Shown: piece by piece, positions 12,690 to 24,029 of the stretch
Numbering within the stretch: the stretch's first letter is position 1
Layout: the number at the start of each line of letters is the position of its first letter
Source: Acridotheres tristis
Lineage: Eukaryota; Chordata; Aves; Passeriformes; Sturnidae
Reading direction: 5' to 3'
DNA length: 64,000 nucleotides
Assembly (NCBI GenBank): GCA_037013685.1
Contig: CM072886.1
Coordinates: 2,108,001-2,172,000 of the forward strand
Program-made: the position numbers and the translations under genes
The notes under the pieces: model-generated
Told to the model about the DNA's origin: nothing
The model's input: the letters and a program-made list of their open reading frames with translations, nothing else
The model's database searches: none

Positions 12690-14227
12690 CTGGGCGTGGG
12701 GAAGACAGAAAAGGCAGCACAGGGCATCACTTGGTGTTCTGGCCTGATGATGTGAGCAGCCATGGGTAACCCACCCACCACGGGGCCAAGGAGAAAAGGA
12801 GACTCAGGGGTGACCTTGTCACTCTCTACAGCTCCTGAAAGGTGGCTGTGTCACCTGGGGTTGGTCTCTGTCTCCAGGCAGCACTGGCAGAACCAGAGGA
12901 CACAGCCTCAAGCTGAGACAAGAGAAATAGAGGTTGGATATTAGGGAAAAGTTTTTCACAGAAAGAGTGATAAAGTCCTGGAATGGTCTGCCCGGGGAGG
13001 TGGTGGAGTCACCATCCCTGGATGTGTTTAATAAAAGCCTGGATGTGGCACTGGGTGCCATGGGTTAGTTGAGGTGTTAGGGCTGGGTTGGACTCGATGA
13101 CCTTGGAGGTCTCTTCCAACCCTGTGATTCTGTGACTCTGTGAATTCTTTGATTCTGTGAATCTGTGATCCTGTGAATGTGTGATTCTATGAATTCTTTG
13201 ATTCTGTGATTCTGTGAATTCTGTGAAAGAATTACTTGATAAAGGCCACTAATCCTGGCTTGGCCAGAACTTTTAACCACACAAAGGGGACACTCCAGCT
13301 GGTAAATTACTGGAGCAGAAATCCCTAAAGGAATTTCTTATTTGTACAGTCAAGGTGCCAGACAACTTAACTTCAATGACAACACTTTGTGAGTATAATT
13401 AAGATGCTTTCTTTTTCAGTGCCCTGTTTTTGGTCCAAATAGAAATGATTTAACTACAGCTTGCTTTTAAAGCTGTCAATACAGCTGTGCTTTTTTTGAC
13501 AGAAGCTGTTTGTGCTGCTCAGAGAGTTTGCAGAAATAACCTGATTTACACCGTCCCAATTCAAATCCTGAACAAATCTGGCCACAGTCCTTGTCCCCTC
13601 CTGCAGCCCTCCAGTGCAAATTTTATGTAACAGCATGAATTAGGTGAAACAACTGTGACTGAAGGGCTCTGGGATGAACAAATACAGGAGCAGCACAATC
13701 CCAGCATGAGAATGCCAGGACTAAAATGTGGGAAAGTCAAGATTATTCCTGGCAGGCAGAAACACATTGACCTGCACTGCTCTGTGCTTAACAAGTCACA
13801 CCAATGGCTGTGCTGGTTTTAGCAGTGGGTGTGATCCTGGCGAGGATTCCTGGAGGCAATAAGCATGAGCAGGGTTTAGATGGGATTTATCCTGCCCTGC
13901 TGAAGGTGGTCCCTTGGGATCAGGGATTGTGCAAGTTCACACAGGAGTTCTGCTGATGGTGTTTTATGAGGAAAGGATGGGCTCAGCAGCAACGCTACAG
14001 TGCACACACAGGTCCTGATGTGTTTAGTAATTGTTTTTATTAATTGTGCTGAAAAGTGTCGGGTGACACTTTTGGTTGAATTGTTTTCCTGGAGAGAGAG
14101 ATGTGATTTGGATTCTTCCCCCCAGTATTGTAACATCAGGATCAAGAATGGGACACTTCTCAATCCACTCTCCACATCCATTCATTCTGCAAACATTAAC
14201 CAAAAACCACTGAGGGTCTGGTCTTAC
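12690..14227 (-). other. VIPR1 intron 12
   Basis: A 1.5-kb intron. It holds one plus-strand CR1 with an expanded 3' tail (12785-13227). Nothing else is recognised. Confidence 0.9.
12785..13227 (+). repeat. CR1 LINE with expanded octamer tail
   Basis: A well-preserved plus-oriented CR1 3' part of about 340 bp (CTGGAATGGTCTGCCCGGGG, GTTGGACTCGATGACCTTGG). It ends in an unusually long array of the CR1 terminal repeat ATTCTGTG and variants, about 100 bp from 13127. It is antisense to VIPR1 in intron 12. Confidence 0.92.
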
Positions 14228-14269
14228 CTCTCCATTGAGAAAGCAGTACAGAACAGCCACCACGAATCC
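14228..14269 (-). CDS. VIPR1: VIPR1 exon 12: end of TM7 (42 bp)
   Basis: This 14-codon exon (residues 318-331) reads GFVVAVLYCFLNGE, the last turns of TM7 and the start of helix 8, with the class B NGE motif. A 42-bp in-phase exon at this place is a well-known feature of secretin-family receptors, where skipping it gives a receptor lacking part of TM7. The acceptor is TTCCCCAG and the donor GTAAGA. Its phase is 0 at both ends, so skipping would keep the frame. Confidence 0.94.
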
Positions 14270-14881
14270 CTGGGGAAAGGATAAAACAAGATTTTAGCAC
14301 TACAGGATTTTAGTAGGAGAGAGTGTAGATCCATTCAGCTTTCAAAGGAGAGATCACACAATCGCAGAATTGTTCAGGTGGGAAAAGACCTCTGAAGTCA
14401 TGAAGCCCAACCATTCCCCCAGCACAGCCAAGTCCACCACTAACCCATGTCCCCAAGTGCCACATCTGCACAGGTTTTGTACACTTCCAGCTGTCAGATG
14501 TGCAGTGATGAAGATGTAAACAGGGATGTTAATCTTTCACCACTGAATGAAACTTGCTGCTCAAAGCCCCATCCACCATGGCTTTGGACATGTCAATAAT
14601 ACATAAACTGAATTGGGCTGCTTATTTTTCTCCCTTAATATGAAAAAACACAGAGAGACCAATGTACAGAGGAACATTTTCTTCTCATTTCCTAAAATGA
14701 GAGAAGAGAATCTCCTTCTGGAAGACAAAATATAAATTTATCTTTCATTCTGGCCAGGCTGGAGTCAGTAGAATTTCCACAAAGATACAAGAGCAGGATG
14801 GGGAATTTCCAGGAAAAACCCATGTCCAGCTCATTCCATTTCTCCCTGGTGACAGACCCAGTGACCCAAATGGTGGCTTAC
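14270..14881 (-). other. VIPR1 intron 11
   Basis: The shortest intron (612 bp). It contains an old minus-strand CR1 fragment at 14353-14495. Confidence 0.9.
14353..14495 (-). repeat. CR1 LINE fragment
   Basis: Minus-oriented old copy: CACACAATCGCAGAATTG, then CCACTAACCCATGTCCCC and CCACATCTGCACAGG. Confidence 0.8.
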
Positions 14882-15011
14882 CTGGAATGACCCAACCACG
14901 AGCTCAAAGACCAGCTTCACTTCTGCTTTGAAATTGTCAGGGAAGAAAGCAAACATGATGTAGTGAATGCCAAAGAGAGGGATCAGCAGCAGAGTGGACT
15001 TGGCCAGCCTC
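14882..15011 (-). CDS. VIPR1: VIPR1 exon 11: ICL3 end, TM6, ECL3 and TM7 start
   Basis: This 130-bp exon encodes residues 275-317. [19 protein letters not shown] carries the Arg-Leu-Ala-Lys-Ser-Thr end of ICL3 and the TM6 P-L-F-G kink that moves outward on activation. ECL3 ([11 protein letters not shown]) and the first half of TM7 ([10 protein letters not shown]) follow. This is the most conserved block of the gene in the window. The acceptor is TCCAACAG and the donor GTAAGC. It ends in phase 0. Confidence 0.96.
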
Positions 15012-15854
15012 CTGTTGGAAAGACAAACATGAGCCACGAGGGGAGAGGGAAGAGGGTAAGAGGCTGGGGAATCCTACAGCTGAGCCCTGTGCAACCCCAA
15101 AAATTTATTATTTCTCCTTGTCCCACAGACTGCAGATGGCTGGTGATTTCAGACCTGGTGGCACCATAAAATGTGACATTTTTATTCCCAGTAGCTCCAC
15201 TGAAGGTATTTCTTTCTCCCTCCTCTCTTCTTCCCCTCCCACCAGAGATCTTTTTTTCATCTCCACAAGCTAAATCATCATCTAGAAATGTCTTTGTTTG
15301 CCTGGGATTTCTGAAAATTACAGCTTCTGGGAGAGAAATGGTATGTTTAACTTGGAATAATGACAGGCTACTGCACAATGAATGTCTCCAAAGGAGGGGG
15401 ATGAACAGTATGAGTGCTTAATGGCATCATGCTGGGTAATCAGGGGTCTAATTAGGAAGAGATGATAATGTATTAAATATAATCATTATTAAAAAGTAGC
15501 TGGCAGAAAGAAAATGAAACCAAGGGTCTAAAGATGCTTGTGGGGGTTTTGTCTCCCTTGGTCACTCGTAACCTGTGACACCTCCCCCTCTCTCAGAGGC
15601 TTCTGGAGGAAATAAAGCTAAGGCTGGGATGTTGGAAATATTCATTTTCCACCTGCAACCCCTCCAAACCTCATCAGGCTCAGACCTCTCAGCCCATCTT
15701 CATTTATTTGCCACCTGCATGAGCCCACAGGGAGGCTGCTGTGGCAGCTTTGTGCAGAGGATGCTCATCCCTGAGCATCCCAGAGCTTCTCTGTAGCTCT
15801 CCCTGGGCCTGGCCCAGAGACAGCTCAGTTATGGCTGTGATTGGGGGCTGTGGC

Positions 15855-15901
15855 TCATCCCAGGCAAAATGAGATCCCAATCATCCCAGGCAAAATGAGA
15901 G
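15855..15901 (+). repeat. 26-bp tandem duplication
   Basis: Two adjacent copies of a 26-bp unit starting TCATCCCAGGCAAAATGAGA; the second is incomplete at its end. Confidence 0.85.
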
Positions 15902-17310
15902 CCTGCAGGAAGCTGAGGAGCTTCACAGGAGTTGGCCTTTCCCACATCCCTCACTGGCTGGCACATCCCTGCTCATAGGGATCCAAAATCTGAGTTCTCT
16001 TGGATGCCTTGCTCTGCCAGGCATTGTCACTGTCCCTGTCCCAGGTGCCACTGTCTCTGGTGATCATCAGTCAGTGTTCCCTGTTCCTCACTCCCAGAAG
16101 CAGCTCTGGCCAATGGGACCCATGGTGGTATCACCAAGCCCTGATCCCCCCAGCTCCTGACATGTGAGAAAGTCACTCATTTCCCCAGCATCCAGTGAAT
16201 ATCAACAGTGGCTTTGCAGAGATTTCTCTTCTCTTCTCTCCCCAGTCTCTGAGGAACATCACCCTAGAGGAGATGTGGTGCTACCTTTGTGTACCACATT
16301 GACAGAGATGCTGTTCGTAACCTCCAACGGCTTAGAAAATTTTATCTTATCATTGCAGAAAACACTGAGGCCTTAATTACAATATTTTCCCTCCTGGCTG
16401 GACTGTGGTAATGGAAAGGACATAAATGACAAAACTTGAGCTCCTTCCTCCAATTTAGACTCACAGCAGTCTCTTGCTCCCAACACTGAGCTTCAACAGT
16501 TTTAGATTTTATTTTGGCATCAAGGCATGGGCTCTGTGATTTTTAAAGGACTCCACCACCTAAACACTGCACTCAGGAAAATCATCACCTGGAAGAATAA
16601 TTTCTCCCAGGAAGATCAATCCTGGCTGTGCAGGAGCAGAACTGCTTGGGGGATTGTCTAAAGCTGGTTAAATCTGCTGGAAGCCATGGATTCTCAAAAA
16701 CCTCATTACTCTCATTCCCAGCACATCTCCCCTCTCTGACAGATACATGTGGTCACAGGTAATTTTGGGAAAACTTGTGTCCATTAACCTGCATGGAACC
16801 TTCCCTGTCCTTGGAAGTGGGCAAGAGTGAAGCAACATTTCAGTCACGCTCCTTGAAATCAGAGTGGAAAAGCTGCTCAGAGGACTTTGATGAAAATATT
16901 GATCCACGGACATGGACAGAATGGGGAGATGAATTATGCTCAAGTTTTCTGTTGCAGATGATAAATTCTATATTTGCCTGAAATATTGCTGCCCCATTCT
17001 TGCACGTGTCCCTGTCATTTCCAGAAAACTGTTTTGGGAGACTCGTTTTTAGAGCTTCCAGCACATGAAAGCCCAGCTCCCTGTGTGCAGCATTAATGAG
17101 GGAGTCAGCAGCACACCTCAACTTCCAGCTGGCACTGAAACTCAGACCTTTAGGAGCTGAACAGTGCTGTCAGCATGTCAGCAGGCTGTGTTTGTAGAAA
17201 ATAAACAATATAAAATACACATGAGAATGAGGGGGAAATGCAGATGAGATATCCAGGATGCTGTTAGTTTAAAACAGATTTGTCTCAGATTTGGCAGGAG
17301 GAACCCACAC

Positions 17311-17725
17311 AGAGTCATTTGATTGGAAAAGCCCTCCAAACCATTAAGTCCAAGCTGTTCCTGATCCCCACCTTGTCCCCAGCCCAGGGCACTGAGTGCC
17401 ACCTCCAGCCCCTCCTTGAACACCTCCAGCCCTTCCCTGGACACCTCCAGGGATGGGGAGTCCAAACCTCCCTGAGCAGCCCCTTAGAATGCTTCACAAC
17501 CCTTTTGGTGAAGAAATTCCTCCTGATGTCCAACCTGAACCTCTCCAGGCACAACTTGAGGCCATTTCCTCTCATCCTGTCCCTTGTTGTCTGGGAGCAG
17601 AGCCTGATCCCACCTGGCTCCAGCCTCCTGTCAGGGAGTTGTGGAGAGCAATAAGATCACCCTGAGCCTCCTCTTCTCCAGGCTAAACACCCCCAGCTCC
17701 CTCAACATTTCAGCAGCAGTTTTTT
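17311..17725 (-). repeat. CR1 LINE fragment
   Basis: About 415 bp of minus-oriented CR1: CCACCTCCAGCCCCTCCTTG, GATGTCCAACCTGAACCTC and CTTCTCCAGGCTAAACACC. Confidence 0.9.
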
Positions 17726-18039
17726 GCTAAGAACTGTTGGGTCCTGCAGTCAAACCCCAGATGGCTCCACAGATTGTTGTCTAAAAGTAAAAATCTTAGG
17801 ACCACCCTGAGAAGTCGCCTTGGTGGGATCTAACCTTCAGTTTCAGACAATTAATATTTGTTTCCATAGGAAAGTGTGATGTCTTGCTGACTGCAGTGAA
17901 TACAGTCAAGAGATTTCCAGCTGCCCCAGCCAGATGTGGCTGGGTGACAAGGGGACAATGTCCCATAGGTCCTGTGTCCTGTGGGACAGGTCCATGCAAA
18001 TTTTGGAAGTGTCCTAAAGCACCTCAAATGGCTTGGAAT

Positions 18040-18178
18040 AAAACTTTAAGGTCAGGTTGGAAGGAGCTCTGAGCAACCTGGGATAGTTGAAGGTGACCCT
18101 GCACATGGCAGGGGTTGAAGCTGGATGAACTTTAAGGTCCCTTAAAACCCAAAAGTTTGTGGGATTCTCTGGTTCTGT
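18040..18178 (+). repeat. CR1 LINE fragment
   Basis: Plus-oriented CR1 3' end: GAGCAACCTGGGATAGTTGA, CACATGGCAGGGGTTGAAG, then TTTAAGGTCCCTTAAAACCC. Confidence 0.85.
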
Positions 18179-19708
18179 CAAGTGAGCAACTGATTCATTC
18201 CCTAATGGATCTGAGCTGCCTTTGCAGGTGGTGAAGGAAGGTGAGGATCTGTAGATGTCAGGATCAGCTGTCCTTCAGCAGAACCCCCTGTTAGGATGTC
18301 AGTAAGGGGCACTCTGTGTTTTACCAACATCCCCTACATTTATAAGGCAAAAAGAGCTTTCCTGGCAGCTCCCACCTCACTGGAAAATGTGTCCTGAGCC
18401 CAAAGCCCAGCATGACCTCTGAGATAATCTGGGCACAATTCTTCAGATGCACGTTGGCAGCACTGAGGTGAACAGGAGTCAGCAGTGCCAGTACTAGAAC
18501 ACATTTAAATATGCTGATTTAATCTATGCACCTGCAGCAAACCTGGGGTGCAAAGATAAAATTCCCAATCCAGAAGAGAAGGTGGCAGAAAGCATAGAGT
18601 ATGGTAATGTTGGTGTATTGTGATGACAGAAAAATAGGTAATTTGCTTTGGCTGCTGCCAGGAAAATTAAGGTCAAAAACTGGCATTTCCTTTCATAAAT
18701 CTGAGAATCTCTCGAGGCAGATTAAATGAATAATTCAACATCACCAGGAGAAAGTCTCAGTGCTGTAGGACAGGATTTAAGGAACATATTGCTATTGTTT
18801 TCCATCCTCCAGGAAGATGAATTGAGATTTTTCAGGGTACCCAAAAGCACAGCTCCCTCTGAAGACAAAGATTTACGAGCAGTGACCGTGCAGACACTGG
18901 ACTTTTTTCATTTAATTCTTTTCTAGGAAATGTTTCATAAATATCCAGGATAGCTGAAAAGCAGAGCCAGAACAGTGGGAAGAGTCAAAAATAATCTTTT
19001 ATTTTATTTGCATTGAAGCCAGAATAAATCCATGCAGATAGACATTTTTTTTTTCACTCTTAAAATATTGCAGCTGAGACCAGCCTTGGCCACTGAGAGA
19101 GATGTTGATCTCTCCTGCATGTTGTTCATTATATAAAGCCCCATTAAGGTCAATCTCATATCCCTGGGATAAAAGCATTAAGTCAAGTAAAACTTCTAAG
19201 ACAGTGATCCTTCTCAACAGAGAAGAGGAATGAATTGAGTTAATGCAATCTCGTTTAGAGATCTCTTTTAGGATAAGGAAAATTTGTCATAGATCCTACT
19301 GAATGGTAATTTTTTAGATCTCTCCTTCTTTAAAACTGAAAGTTAGGAAAAAAAAGGCTGTATACTGTGGAGAGCAACTTTTTTGTTTTCCATCAGGGTC
19401 TTTCTGCCTTCAGAATCTAATAAATATGAAATACTTGAAGAAAAATTATATTTGGCTTCATGATCATTATTATTACTCTCATTTCTTCATCATTAATCCC
19501 AGGAGAAATCCCTCTCACCTGCCACAAACTGACATAAAACCTGCCCAGCTGTTTTAGCAAATGCTCCATTTCCTGAGTCCTAGTCTGCTTTAAGCAATTA
19601 AAATTAATTGATTTAGATCAGCGCAGACAGATGCAATAATGAACTATCAAGCAGCCAGGCAGGTTTCCCAAAAACCACAGGACAGGGCTGGAAAAGTCTG
19701 GCACTTAC

Positions 19709-19800
19709 GAATATTGGCTGGTTTCGTTGTGCCCAACATCTGGGGAATGCAGCTTCTGGACTAAGATACGGATGATGCAGATGAAGAGGATGAAGTTCAC
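19709..19800 (-). CDS. VIPR1: VIPR1 exon 10: TM5 and ICL3
   Basis: This 92-bp exon encodes residues 244-273 plus a split Ser. [17 protein letters not shown] completes TM5 and enters ICL3, where the RILVQKL run is a known G-protein contact segment in class B1 receptors. The rest ([14 protein letters not shown]) is the variable ICL3 linker. The acceptor is TCTCGACAG and the donor GTAAGT. Confidence 0.94.
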
Positions 19801-19868
19801 CTGTCGAGATGGGAAGAGAGGGGTAAAACATCAGGATTTTTCTCCGGGGAAAAGAGCCCATCACTAGA

Positions 19869-19945
19869 GGGGAATTCCTCTCCCTGGGATGTTTTTGTCA
19901 TGGAAGGAGCTGCCAGGGGAATTCCTCTCCCTGGAATGCTTTTGC
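19869..19945 (+). repeat. Short direct repeat, 47 bp apart
   Basis: Two copies of GGGGAATTCCTCTCCCTGG followed by a near-identical ATGTTTTTG/ATGCTTTTG end, starting at 19869 and 19916. Confidence 0.8.
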
Positions 19946-20390
19946 TGTTTAACAAGCTGTCTTGGGCTTACAACCTTATGATGCTCGTGTTCCCAATGTT
20001 CTGTTGGTGTTGAATATTGAATTCTGCAGCTTTAAGACTGGTTCCAGGAGTGAAGGGGGAGAGAAGAGGTGCAGAGTTTGCTACCAGAGACTGCACTTGC
20101 TCCCTGCTTGGATCTGATCCCTAAAGGAGCCCCATTCAGAGTTTTCCTCCCAAATTTGCCCTAAACCAGGACACAAGCCATGAGCAGAGAGCCCCTCTCG
20201 GGGGCGGGGAGCACACAGAAAACCGACACAGGATGGCATCTTGGGCCTGACATCAGCCTGCTTGGGACTTCGTGTCATACATCCCAAGTATGATGATGTC
20301 AAGCCCATCGAGCACAGCTCCGCACGACGTCCGGGAAGGAGCCTTGGGACCCGGCGGTGACACGGCCTGGCTGCTGAGCCTGGAGAGCCA

Positions 20391-20446
20391 GGGAAACCAA
20401 ACCACACCAAATCACACCAAACCAGACCACACCAAACCAGACCACG
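20391..20446 (+). repeat. Short ACCAAACCAGACC-type tandem repeat
   Basis: A degenerate C/A-rich array with units such as CACACCAAACCAGAC, lacking T almost completely. Confidence 0.8.
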
Positions 20447-20593
20447 GGGCAGGATGCACTCCAGCAGGCCTCTGCTCAATCCTATTTGATGCCGTAGGAT
20501 TTAGCTTTTATAGTTCTCAGCTCCGGCTTTAGTTCTAAAACTCTATAGCCTGTCAGCTGCTGTTCTTCCATTTTATTCAGACAAAACAATTCC

Positions 20594-20893
20594 TGTCTAG
20601 GCCTGAAACTCAAGGACACCTCACTGCCTCAGACCCCAAAAAATATAAACAAAAGTGAGTTGGGGGGAGAAAACTTGGGATATGAAGCTGCAATTGGAGG
20701 ATTAACCCCTGGTATGTAAATGGACCAAACTTTCAACTGTATGAAAAACTCGTGACCATTGTCCACCTTGGGTGTAGCCCCTCTCCGAGGCTTTTGACTG
20801 CACCTGTTGAAGGCTTTTAAATAAACACCCACTTTTATTCTCTTCATCTTGTCTAGCCTCTGTTTCAGGTAGCCACTCCAAGGCATCGTACTG
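20594..20893 (+). mobile_element. Endogenous-retrovirus LTR, passerine type (solo or partial)
   Basis: About 300 bp resembling a songbird ERVK-like LTR from memory: CTCAGACCCCAAAAAATATA, the AACTGTATGAAAAACTC core, CCACCTTGGGTGTAGCCC, then AATAAA at 20819-20824 and a GTAGCCACTCCAAGG end. It begins TG at 20594. No internal viral genes adjoin it and no clear target-site duplication was found. It is antisense to VIPR1. Ends are approximate. Confidence 0.7.
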
Positions 20894-23199
20894 GCCATGT
20901 CCTGTCTGGAGCAAGGGACAGACCTCCTCAAGGCAGTGGGGAACATTCCCTCCTGGCATGTTAGACCAGAGCAATCTGGCTGATACCCAGATTTTAGGTG
21001 GTTCTTTTTCACCCCAAAATCTCACAGTGCTCTACCAATGTACTCAAGCAATGTGAACCTTATTTCATAGCAAAGGTGCAGAGCTGAGAATGGGAATGTC
21101 CTGATGGCATGAACTGAATAAAAATCTGCTTCCTTCAAGGTCCTCTCCATTGAGTCATCCTGTTATCCATGCACCACAGACAACAGAAAAGCAATGACAG
21201 ATTCCTGGGGACTTAGTCCAGTTTTAATTTGGCACGTAACCCCTTTCTTTATCCTTTCATGGTCAGTGAATGTGCAAATGGTTCTGATTTTCAGAGGCTC
21301 AGCAGCTGGAAGGGATTGTGTTAAACCAGCCAGTCTGATTCCCTGCAAAAATAGATGATAAGATTTCTTCCAGCAATTCCTGCACTTATCACAACAATAG
21401 ATGAATAAAACAGACTGAAGCCCATCTCTCAAATAGACACTCTTTTTCCAAAGCCTATGAGTGATAGAATATTAATTGCATTTCTTGGTTATGATGCATT
21501 GCCTAATCACTTCTTACCCATCCTGAACCATTTATCATACTTCCTGTTTGTATCTATTTCCTCAAATGAACAGTTTGTGTGTCTGATTTGGTGGCAAGTA
21601 AAATTTATTAGTCCAAACCAGTATTATCTAGATTAATTACACTGATGAGCGTTGATAACACACAAGCTGCTGCAAGGAAGGCAAGAATGGAGCAATTAAA
21701 TTCTGACTGTGTTGGCTTGGAGCAGTCAAAAGCAAACATGGAGTGGAGTTTGATATATGGGCTTGGTATAACCTTGGAATTCCATGGCAGAAGACAGAGG
21801 AATCAGGATATTGGAGAAATTGTTTAGATTATTTTTTATCCCTAGAGTATAATCAAAGGAAATCAATGTGTTCCCAGTGCTTAACACCTTGTACACAAGA
21901 TATATCTCATGTACCTCAAAGATCTTATAGATCTTGTCTATTTTCTTGTAGATCTTATGTAATATACTTTCTTTATAGATCTTTTATATCTATTTCTTCC
22001 TTACACTCAGGTATCAGATGTATTCCCATGGATTTGGGGGAAATGCTGCATTACTCCCTGGAGAAACCTGCTGTTCATCAGCCAGGGGCTATCAGCCCCT
22101 TCCTTTAGGACAGATTTATAGGATATCTGCTGAAAGAAAATCAGGAACTGCTGGGCAAATTCTGTTTGGCAATGAGGAAAAGATTTATTGGCCAAAAGAA
22201 AATACAGACCCATTGATCTGAGGAGAATAAAAGGGTGTGTTTTTTGACTGAAAGCTTATCTCAGGAAAGGGAAAATACTATCTATAGCTTTCCAGGATGA
22301 TATAAATATTTGGAGATGTGTCATCTAACTACTGTGTTTCTTTGCAGTGAGGTAAACAGAGCAAGATGTCATTATTGAAACCTTCAGTCTGGAATCCCTG
22401 CATGATAAATGCCACAGAGAAAAAAAAGTCTTCCTGTAAAGGTCATAATGTACATGGAATAAGAAGAATCTCTACAGAAAGATTTCTGTTTAAAAGAGAT
22501 ACATTTGATTTGATTTTTTGCTTTTTTCTGATTCCCTTCCCACATCCTTGACTTCATTTAAGAAAACTCAAAGTTAAGTTTAACTCCAGTTCATTTGATT
22601 TTAAGGTCTGGATCCATGCCCAACAGAGCAATGTTCAACAAGGATGGAAGAACCCAGAATTCCTCAGAACTGTCCTGGCTTCTGTGGTCAGGATTGATCA
22701 TATCCAGAGAATAAAAATAAAACACTTCTGTTGATTTTTCTGGAAATGAGCCAAGCTCCTCTAGAACTTGCTCCAAAAATACACAGCTGGAATGCAACTC
22801 TGTACTGGGTGCAAGGGGCAAATTCCTGAGGGAATTCATCTACTCCTTTTTTATCTAAGTGGAGATTCATGGTAGGACTCATCTCACGTTAATTTGCAGT
22901 GTTGACAGCTACAACTGAACGAGTCATCCTGCTCAGCTTGGAGAAACAAAACCACTCCTAGCCCAGGTCATCTGATGGAATTCAGGTATCCACTGGTTCC
23001 TCAGCAAAACGAGTCTTTCCTGGGTATCCAAGCACTTTCCTCAATCTCCTCTCCCATGGCCACTCCACCAAGGAGATGGAGGTGGCCAAAGCTACATCAG
23101 GTGAGCTCCACCCTGATGGCCTGGTCACTCAAACTCCTCCCATGGTCAATGCTGCAGCTGAGCTGTTGGATCCCAGAAACCTGGATTCTTTGAGCTTTC

Positions 23200-23778
23200 T
23201 GTGCTTTCTGGCACTGACCCCCTGGAGAACACTGCTTTGGACCTGAGGCCTTGGAGAAGGCTTCCAAATTTGAGTGATGGAGTTAAAGTCATGAGTGTGT
23301 ATTTAAATAGGAGTGTGTGATTTCACATGGTGAAGGGTTTTAAAATTGAGTTTTTATAATACAGGAATAGGTATGGGGCAAGATGGAGGATTTTGTGTGC
23401 TGTTTCCTTTCTGTGTTCTTCCTTCTTCTTCATGATTTCAGGCAGTAGTTTCTGGTTGGACAGTCAGTGCTGCACTGAGGGTCACAGGAATTTGGTTATT
23501 GGGTTAAAGGTATAAATAATATAGGTGTTAATTCTCTATTGGACTGTTTAGCTTTAAGAGACCTTGTAACTAGCCAGGTTGATCTCCACTTTGCTCACTT
23601 TTAGCTGGTAGCTGGAAGTGTTGCAGAACTCGCTGTACTTTAGATAAGATTTAATAAACAACCAAGCCTGAACACAAGAAACTCCATCTCCTTTGTGTTT
23701 TTAATCCTGGCTCTGAGTGAAGACAGAAGAAACTTCAGACAAGCCATTGATTAAGTGGTAAAACACCACCCCATTACA
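23200..23778 (+). mobile_element. Endogenous-retrovirus LTR, passerine type (solo)
   Basis: About 580 bp resembling a passerine ERVL-like LTR from memory. GACCTGAGGCCTTGGAGAAG lies near the start, GGTATAAATAATATAGG in the middle (possible TATA region), AATAAA at 23653-23658 and a CCATTACA end. No coding remnants and no clear target-site duplication are seen. It is antisense to VIPR1. The start is uncertain by tens of bases. Confidence 0.7.
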
Positions 23779-23959
23779 GTCAGGATGTTTATCTGGAGGA
23801 GAATTTCCTCATCTTAAGGCAACTGTTTGATGTACAGTGAGATTTTACCTGGCAGTGCATTTAATGGGCATTTACAGGACACTTCTCAACACCCCTTCAC
23901 CCCTCCCCACTTAGGACCAAAGATGGCTTTGCAGCCAGCAGAATGTGCTGATACTTTAC

Positions 23960-24029
23960 CAAAATAGACACCAAAATAGGAGTTTTAATGATCCACCAGA
24001 ATGGGGATTCCACTATTTCCTCCCAGCAC
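23960..24029 (-). CDS. VIPR1: VIPR1 exon 9: ECL2 and start of TM5
   Basis: This 70-bp exon encodes residues 221-243. It begins with the Cys-Trp pair of ECL2, whose Cys bonds to TM3, and continues SPFWWIIKTPILVSIL into TM5. The WW and KTPIL residues are typical of VPAC and PAC receptors. The acceptor is TTTTTTAG and the donor GTAAAG. It ends in phase 0 and joins exactly to the VNFILF start of exon 10. Confidence 0.92.

Larger units (their letters stand above)
15012..19708 (-). other. VIPR1 intron 10
   Basis: A 4.7-kb intron with two CR1 fragments (17311, 18040) and a two-copy 26-bp tandem duplication (15855). The rest is unique sequence with no recognised gene. Confidence 0.9.
19801..23959 (-). 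other. VIPR1 intron 9
   Basis: A 4.2-kb intron with two LTR-like elements (20594, 23200), a CpG-rich patch (20180-20390) and a short ACCAAACCAGACC-type repeat (20391-20446). A stretch with repeated AGATCTT words lies near 21915-21985. Confidence 0.9.

Noticed and set aside
21915..21985. Repeated AGATCTT words as a possible regulatory array
   Set aside because: The spacing is irregular and the region is AT-rich; no known binding-site cluster fits.
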